Shown here: in pieces, positions 16,081 through 20,139 of the stretch
Numbering within the stretch: the first letter of the stretch is position 1
Layout of the letters: every line of letters starts with the position of its first letter
From: a virus
Strand: one strand, 5' to 3'
Virus record (IMG/VR): IMGVR_UViG_3300042889_000780
Location: 1 to 20,139 of that record
DNA: 20,139 nt
Position numbers and translations under genes: made by a program
The notes under the pieces: generated by a model
Database searches by the model: none
What the model saw: the letters and a program-made list of their open reading frames with translations, nothing else
What the model was told of the DNA's origin: nothing

Positions 16081-17181
16081 ATGTCATATTTTTTAAAATC
16101 AGGAATCTCGTTTCGTGTAACATCAAAAGAAGCCATGGACCTACACGAGGCACTACCAGCGGCTAATTTTACCATTAAAGAAAATCCAATGAGTGGTGAG
16201 TTGTATCTTGAACAAATTGATTCGTTTGAGATCAAAGGCAAGCGGTACGGCGACTTAGACAAAAATACAAATCGTATTTTTAATACATTCATGGATCGTA
16301 GTGCCAGCACTGGCGTAATGCTTACTGGTGAGAAAGGTAGCGGCAAAAGTTTGCTGGCAAAAGCCTTGTCAATTCATGCAGCCAATCAAGGCCATCCTAC
16401 CATTGTTATTAACAATGCGTGGACCGGTGATAAGTTCAATGCCTTGATTCAGGCTATCGAGCAACCATGTGTTGTGTTGTTTGACGAGTTTGAAAAAGTC
16501 TACGACGCACAAGAGCAAGAAGCCATGCTGACTTTGTTGGACGGTGTATTCCCCAGCAAGAAAATGTTTGTGATTACCTGTAACGACAAGTGGCGTGTGG
16601 ATAGCCACATGCGTAATCGTCCAGGTCGTATCTACTACATGCTGGACTACACAGGCTTGACACAGGACTTTATCATCGAGTACTGTGAGGACAACTTGAA
16701 TGCCAAGGAACACATTGCTAAGATTTGCTCAATTGCCATGTTGTTTAACCAGTTCAACTTTGACATGCTGAAAGCATTAGTTGAAGAAATGAATCGCTAC
16801 AATGAATCTCCTGAAGAAGCATTGAAGATGTTGAATGCCAAACCAGAATTTGATGACGGCAACAAGTATTCAACTCAACTGAGCTTCAAAGGTATTCCTG
16901 TTGAACAAAAGCATCTGGAGTCTCGCGAATGGAAAGGTAATCCACTCCAAAGCAAGATCCACTTGTCGTTCAAAGTGTCTAACGCAGGCCTACCCTGGAC
17001 TGACAAAGACGACGACAAGGAAGATGCAGATTGGAACTGGGAAGAAGCTAGTTTTACGCCAGCTGAAATCCAAAAGATTGATCCACAAAGTGGCATGTTT
17101 ATCTTCATGAACAAGGATGGTCATGCTCTTACACTTACCAAAGTGAAAGAAAAGAACTTCCACTACTACGATGCTTTTTAA
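16081..17181 (+). CDS. AAA+ ATPase (MoxR-like)
   Basis: A 366-residue protein with one AAA+ module: Walker A GEKGSGKS (83-90), Walker B VVLFDE (131-136), sensor-1 VITCND (164-169) and a candidate arginine finger in RNRPGR (178-183). The N-terminal 70 residues and a C-terminal tail of about 100 residues, acidic around DKDDDKEDADWNWEE, are not recognised. MoxR-type AAA+ proteins often work with a vWA-domain partner (as RavA with ViaA) to remodel or load metals into complexes. The adjacent upstream gene is a vWA protein with the same terminator, so the two probably act together. The start has no strong ribosome binding site (AAAAGACTAAC precedes it). Confidence 0.85.
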   Translation: MSYFLKSGISFRVTSKEAMDLHEALPAANFTIKENPMSGELYLEQIDSFEIKGKRYGDLDKNTNRIFNTFMDRSASTGVMLTGEKGSGKSLLAKALSIHAANQGHPTIVINNAWTGDKFNALIQAIEQPCVVLFDEFEKVYDAQEQEAMLTLLDGVFPSKKMFVITCNDKWRVDSHMRNRPGRIYYMLDYTGLTQDFIIEYCEDNLNAKEHIAKICSIAMLFNQFNFDMLKALVEEMNRYNESPEEALKMLNAKPEFDDGNKYSTQLSFKGIPVEQKHLESREWKGNPLQSKIHLSFKVSNAGLPWTDKDDDKEDADWNWEEASFTPAEIQKIDPQSGMFIFMNKDGHALTLTKVKEKNFHYYDAF

Positions 17182-17198
17182 GCAAAAACTTAGTTTTG

Positions 17199-17225
17199 AA
17201 TAGCACCTTCGGGTGCTATTTTTTT
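17199..17225 (+). terminator. Rho-independent terminator
   Basis: AATAGCACC-TTCG-GGTGCTATT (17199-17220) plus TTTTT. Duplicate of the terminator at 15961. Confidence 0.93.
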
Positions 17226-17364
17226 GGCTGTTGTTACCCAAAATACAGCCCTACACTGAGTTTAAAACAGCTAGGGCAATGTTGACCTGCTTAGAACCGT
17301 TATCGACGCTTGTAGGGCATTTAAATGGGTCATAAATGTTGTAAATATACAACACATTTGGCTA

Positions 17365-17393
17365 TTGACAAGATAGTCAGATGCTGTTATAAT
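17365..17393 (+). promoter_or_regulatory. Consensus sigma70 promoter
   Basis: TTGACA (17365-17370), 17-bp spacer, TATAAT (17388-17393). The predicted start is at or next to A17400, the first base of the ATG of the next gene. Hairpin GTTGTA-AATA-TACAAC lies just upstream (about 17338-17353). Confidence 0.9.
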
Positions 17394-17399
17394 AATGAT

Positions 17400-17810
17400 A
17401 TGAAATTAGCAAAACTACAACCCGACTTTCAGCGTTGCGGCATTAGCCCAGCTATCCAAACCCATTCTTTTAACGAGTTTAAATCGTTACCAAAAAGTAA
17501 TGGACTGTACAGCATTTGGCAAGGTGATACTTGCATTTATGTAGGACAAGGCGGTGGTGGTTCAGGCATCCGTGCTCGTTTTGAACATCACCACAATAAG
17601 GCGTATGCCATTCTGAAAGAAGGCACTAGCCACGGTAAGGGTTGGAAAGCGACCCGAGAAGAACAATGGTGGGATCCTGTATCATGGACTATCGAATATT
17701 TTGAATGCTCAAAAGCAGTTGATCGCACATATTTGGAAGGCGCAATGATGTTGATATTTGATCCGTTATGTAATGATGAAAATTTTGAAGATAGAACAAA
17801 AAATGTATAA
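17400..17810 (+). CDS. GIY-YIG-type endonuclease domain protein
   Basis: A 136-residue protein from the ATG at 17400; an earlier in-frame ATG lies upstream of the promoter and is rejected. GLY (35-37) and YVG (47-49) form the GIY-YIG motif, R58/R60 in GIRARF fit the catalytic arginine, and E113 and N125 the metal-binding glutamate and later asparagine. The domain alone fills the protein, with no visible DNA-binding extension, as in small phage GIY-YIG nucleases. It may be a free-standing homing endonuclease or act in host DNA breakdown. The consensus promoter would start the RNA at the ATG, giving a leaderless mRNA. The stop overlaps the next start. Confidence 0.8.
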   Translation: MKLAKLQPDFQRCGISPAIQTHSFNEFKSLPKSNGLYSIWQGDTCIYVGQGGGGSGIRARFEHHHNKAYAILKEGTSHGKGWKATREEQWWDPVSWTIEYFECSKAVDRTYLEGAMMLIFDPLCNDENFEDRTKNV

Positions 17811-18030
17811 GGTAAAAGGATCGGTAGTAACATTCGATGTAACAACATTGGATGAAGCAATGAGCACTGCCAAGGCAATGAATGAGTTTGTCTCTATCAC
17901 AGGTCCAGATTTTGAAATTGTGGGCATGTTTGGTGTTGACAGCGTTAAAAACGGACTATGCCCAGATGGTGTTGTTTATGATTGGAACAAGGCGAGTCGC
18001 ATCGGCCGTGTTAAAAAGGAACGAGTGTAA
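17803..18030 (+). CDS. Hypothetical protein (75 aa)
   Basis: Starts at the ATG at 17803, inside the end of the nuclease gene (8-nt overlap), and its stop overlaps the next ATG by one base, so it is translationally coupled on both sides. An earlier start would overlap the nuclease more and is less likely. Predicted beta-alpha-beta pattern (KGSVVTFDV, TLDEAMSTAKAMNEF, FEIVGMFGVDSV) with a basic C-terminus. No family is recognised. Confidence 0.75.
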   Translation: MYKVKGSVVTFDVTTLDEAMSTAKAMNEFVSITGPDFEIVGMFGVDSVKNGLCPDGVVYDWNKASRIGRVKKERV

Positions 18031-18236
18031 TGGAAATATCAAGAGCAGAACAAAGTGTTATAAAATATAATCAAGAACAGTATCGTCTGGATCAGTCTCG
18101 ATTGGAAAAACAACGAGAACAAGATTACAGCAAGCAGATTGAACAGCGCAGACTTGATCAAATAATAGCAGAACGAGTGGCAAGGAATCTTCGTCTAGAT
18201 TTAGACAAAGGTCGACACATCGACATAGAAACTTAG
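18030..18236 (+). CDS. Hypothetical coiled-coil protein (68 aa)
   Basis: Start and previous stop overlap as TAATG; AAAGGA lies upstream. The sequence is almost entirely charged and Gln-rich (EQYRLDQSRLEKQREQDY, QIEQRRLDQIIAERVARNLRL) and should form one long helix or coiled coil. No enzyme motif. It sits in the same transcript as the nuclease and the phosphatase that follows. Confidence 0.72.
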   Translation: MEISRAEQSVIKYNQEQYRLDQSRLEKQREQDYSKQIEQRRLDQIIAERVARNLRLDLDKGRHIDIET

Positions 18237-18245
18237 GAGGCATAT

Positions 18246-18713
18246 ATGCCATGGATTGAAAACGTAGCGGCTGCTGATATACCCACAAGGTTCCATCACG
18301 AAGCCGGAGAGAACAGTATGCTGATCAGCATTGTTGATCCAGCCAGCTGGCGCCCCGTACCCGCACACAAGTTCAAAGAACAACATAACTTTGAATTTTT
18401 AGACATAGAAGAAAAGGACTTTGCATTAGACGAAGCCATGCGGTGTAGTCATGAGCAGGCCGCTGAACTTGTTCGACTGCTACAACACGCTTTGGCTAAC
18501 CGTATGAACGTTGTAGTTCATTGCTACGCCGGCGTTTGCAGATCGGGTGCGGTTTGTGAGCTTGGAGTCATGTTGGGTTTTGAAGATACGGGTCGATTCC
18601 GTAGTCCAAATCTTTTGGTCAAGCATCGTATGATGAAAGCCCTCGGCTGGACATACGATTCGGACGAAAAGCCTAATTTAGACGACTGGAGAACTTTTAG
18701 ATCGGTTGACTGA
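18246..18713 (+). CDS. Cys-based (dual-specificity-like) protein phosphatase
   Basis: A 155-residue protein with an AGGAGG ribosome binding site. H92-C93-x5-R99-S100 (HCYAGVCRS) is the P-loop of Cys-dependent phosphatases; D53 or nearby acidic residues in FLDIEEKDF may be the general acid. The size suits the dual-specificity/atypical family, acting on phosphoproteins, or on RNA or nucleotide 5' phosphates in some members. Phages rarely carry these; it could reverse host signalling or RNA-end modification. A new promoter begins just before its stop codon, for the next gene. Confidence 0.82.
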   Translation: MPWIENVAAADIPTRFHHEAGENSMLISIVDPASWRPVPAHKFKEQHNFEFLDIEEKDFALDEAMRCSHEQAAELVRLLQHALANRMNVVVHCYAGVCRSGAVCELGVMLGFEDTGRFRSPNLLVKHRMMKALGWTYDSDEKPNLDDWRTFRSVD

Positions 18714-18734
18714 CCGCGAGTTCTGTGTTATAAT
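18706..18734 (+). promoter_or_regulatory. Sigma70 promoter
   Basis: TTGACT (18706-18711), 17-bp spacer, TATAAT (18729-18734). Its -35 box overlaps the stop codon of the phosphatase gene; an AAGGAG ribosome binding site and the ATG at 18760 follow. Confidence 0.87.
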
Positions 18735-18759
18735 ACATTTACACTAACAAGGAGCGAGC

Positions 18760-19161
18760 ATGGATTATCTTGTAGAAGCACGTAGTCGAACGAAGAAAAA
18801 GTTTATCGAAGCTATTCTTCCTTCGATAGTTGAGCAATTGGGCTTAACCAACACTAGGAAGTCGCTGGTTATTCGATTAGAACAAGATTGTGAAGGAATG
18901 GGTTATACTGTTCCTGTGGACATTTTGGATAGCTATGTAATAGTTATTAAACCCACTATGTCTATCAAGTCTATCGGAGTTACGCTGGCACACGAGATGG
19001 TCCATGTACGCCAATTTGCCAAAGGCATTCTTAAAGTAAAGAATGGTGTAAATTATTGGTGCGGCAAACGCTACACTAAACGAACAAAATATCTGGATCA
19101 GCCTTGGGAACAAGATGCTTTTGCCCGACAAGAGATAGTTTTTAGAAAAGCAATTGAATAA
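18760..19161 (+). CDS. Small HExxH zinc metallopeptidase-like protein
   Basis: A 133-residue protein with AAGGAG upstream. H78-E79-M-V-H82 in LAHEMVHVRQ is a zinc-binding metallopeptidase motif, and E117 in PWEQDAFARQ is a good third ligand, a layout as in SprT-like or M78-like proteases. The short length means a catalytic core only. Possible targets include host repair or repress proteins; nothing in the sequence shows which. It has its own promoter, and the next small gene follows 12 nt after the stop. Confidence 0.78.
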   Translation: MDYLVEARSRTKKKFIEAILPSIVEQLGLTNTRKSLVIRLEQDCEGMGYTVPVDILDSYVIVIKPTMSIKSIGVTLAHEMVHVRQFAKGILKVKNGVNYWCGKRYTKRTKYLDQPWEQDAFARQEIVFRKAIE

Positions 19162-19173
19162 AAGGACACTTTA

Positions 19174-19344
19174 ATGGCTGGCAAAGCAAAATCAGTTTAC
19201 CTCACAGTAACTACTCTGGATCACAAATCAGTTTTTCATCGAGTGTTTTTTAACGCAAAAGAGTTTAACGACTATGTTAAAACTGACGAATTCAAAGCAA
19301 AGTATCCAGGAACAGAATTTAAAATTGTAAAAGAAATTTATTAA
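19174..19344 (+). CDS. Hypothetical protein (56 aa)
   Basis: ATG at 19174 with AAAGGA upstream; 56 codons, TAA. Beta-rich start (SVYLTVTTLDHKSVFHRVFF) followed by a helix (NAKEFNDYVKTDEFKAKY) and a last strand. No recognised family. Lies in a run of closely spaced genes between the HExxH protein and the phosphoesterase. Confidence 0.75.
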   Translation: MAGKAKSVYLTVTTLDHKSVFHRVFFNAKEFNDYVKTDEFKAKYPGTEFKIVKEIY

Positions 19345-19359
19345 AGAAAGGAGGGCAAT

Positions 19360-19962
19360 ATGCCTAGTGTATTTTTAGTAAGCGACACACACTTTGGTCA
19401 CATGGGTGTATGTCGCTTCACACGTAACGACGGTGTTACCAAGTTAAGGCCATGGGACAGTCCAGAGGAAATGGACGAAGCCATGGTTGCTAAATGGAAC
19501 GCCAAAGTTAAGCCAACTGATAAAGTTTATCACTTAGGTGATGCGGTCATTAACCGTAAGGCATTAAAGACATTAGGTCGCTTAAACGGTGACAAGGTCT
19601 TAATCCGCGGTAACCACGACATCTTCCGTGATGACGAGTATAGGACTTACTTCCGTGAATTACGAGCATATCATGTTATGAACGGAATGATCTTGAGCCA
19701 TATCCCGTTACATAGTGATAGCATGGGTCGTTTTGGAGTTAACATTCACGGACACACTCACGCCAACCGTGTGAAGAAGGCTCGCGGTGTTGATGCTAGA
19801 ACTGGCGAAGTTTTATACAGCGATGAGAACGATGTTCGTTATCATTGTGTTTGCGTGGAGCAAACTGACTTTGAACCTATCTTGTTCGAAGATGTTATTG
19901 CTCGTATCGAAGCCGAAGGTGGCAGTGTAGGTTTTAAAAACGGCAACGGCCCAACAATGTAA
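19360..19962 (+). CDS. Calcineurin-like metallophosphoesterase
   Basis: A 200-residue protein with AAAGGAGG before the ATG. The metal-binding motifs are all present in order: D9-x-H11 (SDTHFGH), GDAV near 66, GNHD near 87, H near 113 (LSHIPL) and GHTH near 128. These bind two divalent metals and cut phosphodiester or phosphomonoester bonds. Related small phage enzymes act on RNA ends, cyclic phosphates or nucleotides. The next gene looks like a polynucleotide-kinase-type P-loop protein, so the pair could handle RNA or DNA ends, for instance broken tRNAs. Confidence 0.88.
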   Translation: MPSVFLVSDTHFGHMGVCRFTRNDGVTKLRPWDSPEEMDEAMVAKWNAKVKPTDKVYHLGDAVINRKALKTLGRLNGDKVLIRGNHDIFRDDEYRTYFRELRAYHVMNGMILSHIPLHSDSMGRFGVNIHGHTHANRVKKARGVDARTGEVLYSDENDVRYHCVCVEQTDFEPILFEDVIARIEAEGGSVGFKNGNGPTM

Positions 19963-19970
19963 GGAGTATT

Positions 19971-20139
19971 ATGCCAAAGTGTTATCAACTAATTGGAGTC
20001 CCAGGTAGCGGAAAATCTACCTGGGTAGCTGAACAAGACTGGGCGTTAACCTGTGCCCATATTAGTACAGACAAATGGGTTGAAATCTACGCAAAGGAAG
20101 TAGGACGCACCTACAGTGAAGTGTTTGTAGACTTTATGC
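19971..20139 (+). CDS. P-loop kinase-like protein, 5' part only
   Basis: ATG at 19971 with AAGGAG upstream; open to the window edge. Walker A GVPGSGKST (9-17) at the very N-terminus, then HISTDKWVE, is the pattern of zeta-toxin/polynucleotide-kinase-type P-loop kinases such as the kinase domain of T4 Pnk. The C-terminal part that would show a phosphatase or other domain is outside the window. Starts 8 nt after the phosphoesterase stop. Confidence 0.8.
   Translation, partial: MPKCYQLIGVPGSGKSTWVAEQDWALTCAHISTDKWVEIYAKEVGRTYSEVFVDFM

Noticed and set aside
1-20139. CRISPR array, insertion sequence or integrase attachment site
   Set aside because: No regularly spaced identical repeats, no transposase or integrase frame, and no terminal inverted repeats with target duplications were seen.

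Overview
The window looks like a piece of a large tailed-phage genome of the T4-like (myovirus) type. The signs are tightly packed short genes, several NATAAATA boxes that resemble T4/cyanophage late promoters, many exact or near-exact sigma70 promoters with 17-bp spacers, typical phage accessory enzymes (GIY-YIG nuclease, metallophosphoesterase, kinase-like P-loop protein) and a very large tRNA array. One tRNA operon leader carries a boxB hairpin plus a boxA of the kind found in proteobacterial rRNA leaders (closest, from memory, to betaproteobacteria), so a proteobacterial host is likely. No structural or replication gene is present to fix the taxonomy.

Layout. (1) 1-4153: the tail of an unknown gene, a 2OG-Fe(II)-oxygenase-like protein, two paralogous ferritin-like di-iron proteins, a class I glutamine-amidotransferase-like hydrolase and a radical SAM enzyme, partly under late-type promoters. 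(2) 4154-5123: a noncoding control region with three tandem sigma70 promoters, two tiny ORFs, a terminator/attenuator and structured RNA. (3) 5124-8271: tRNA cluster 1. (4) 8275-10422: a nitroreductase-like gene and a B12-binding radical SAM gene, each behind a late-type box. (5) 10435-13938: tRNA cluster 2, driven by a consensus promoter with an rrn-like leader and containing an RNA polymerase omega-like gene, small conserved-looking phage ORFs and a 330-nt structured RNA. (6) 13939-17220: a promoter, three tandem structured elements, a DUF2828/Ro60-like vWA protein and an AAA+ ATPase. (7) 17365-20139: GIY-YIG nuclease, small ORFs, Cys-based phosphatase, HExxH protein, metallophosphoesterase and the start of a P-loop kinase.

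I count 41 regular tRNA genes plus five aberrant ones, and all 20 amino acids are covered. Isoacceptors duplicated between clusters are usually canonical in cluster 2 and divergent in cluster 1. All four tRNA-Leu genes have short class I variable loops.

The most unusual content is a family of eight spacer elements. Each has a 5' half AGGAT-N4-A-CAGCA and a 3' half NNATCCTGTT, joined by a stem whose bases covary, around completely different inserts. One insert is a circularly permuted tRNA (T-arm, acceptor stem, D-arm, anticodon arm). A neighbouring tRNA with anticodon CTA is interrupted by about 45 nt carrying the same two motif halves in swapped order, closed by a GTTA loop. Together these suggest a small intron-like RNA that occurs both in normal and in circularly permuted form, and which could make spliced or circular RNAs. 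The last three elements lie directly upstream of the Ro60-like gene, a family whose relatives bind tRNA-like Y RNAs. This is a hypothesis from sequence patterns only; no folding or database search was run.
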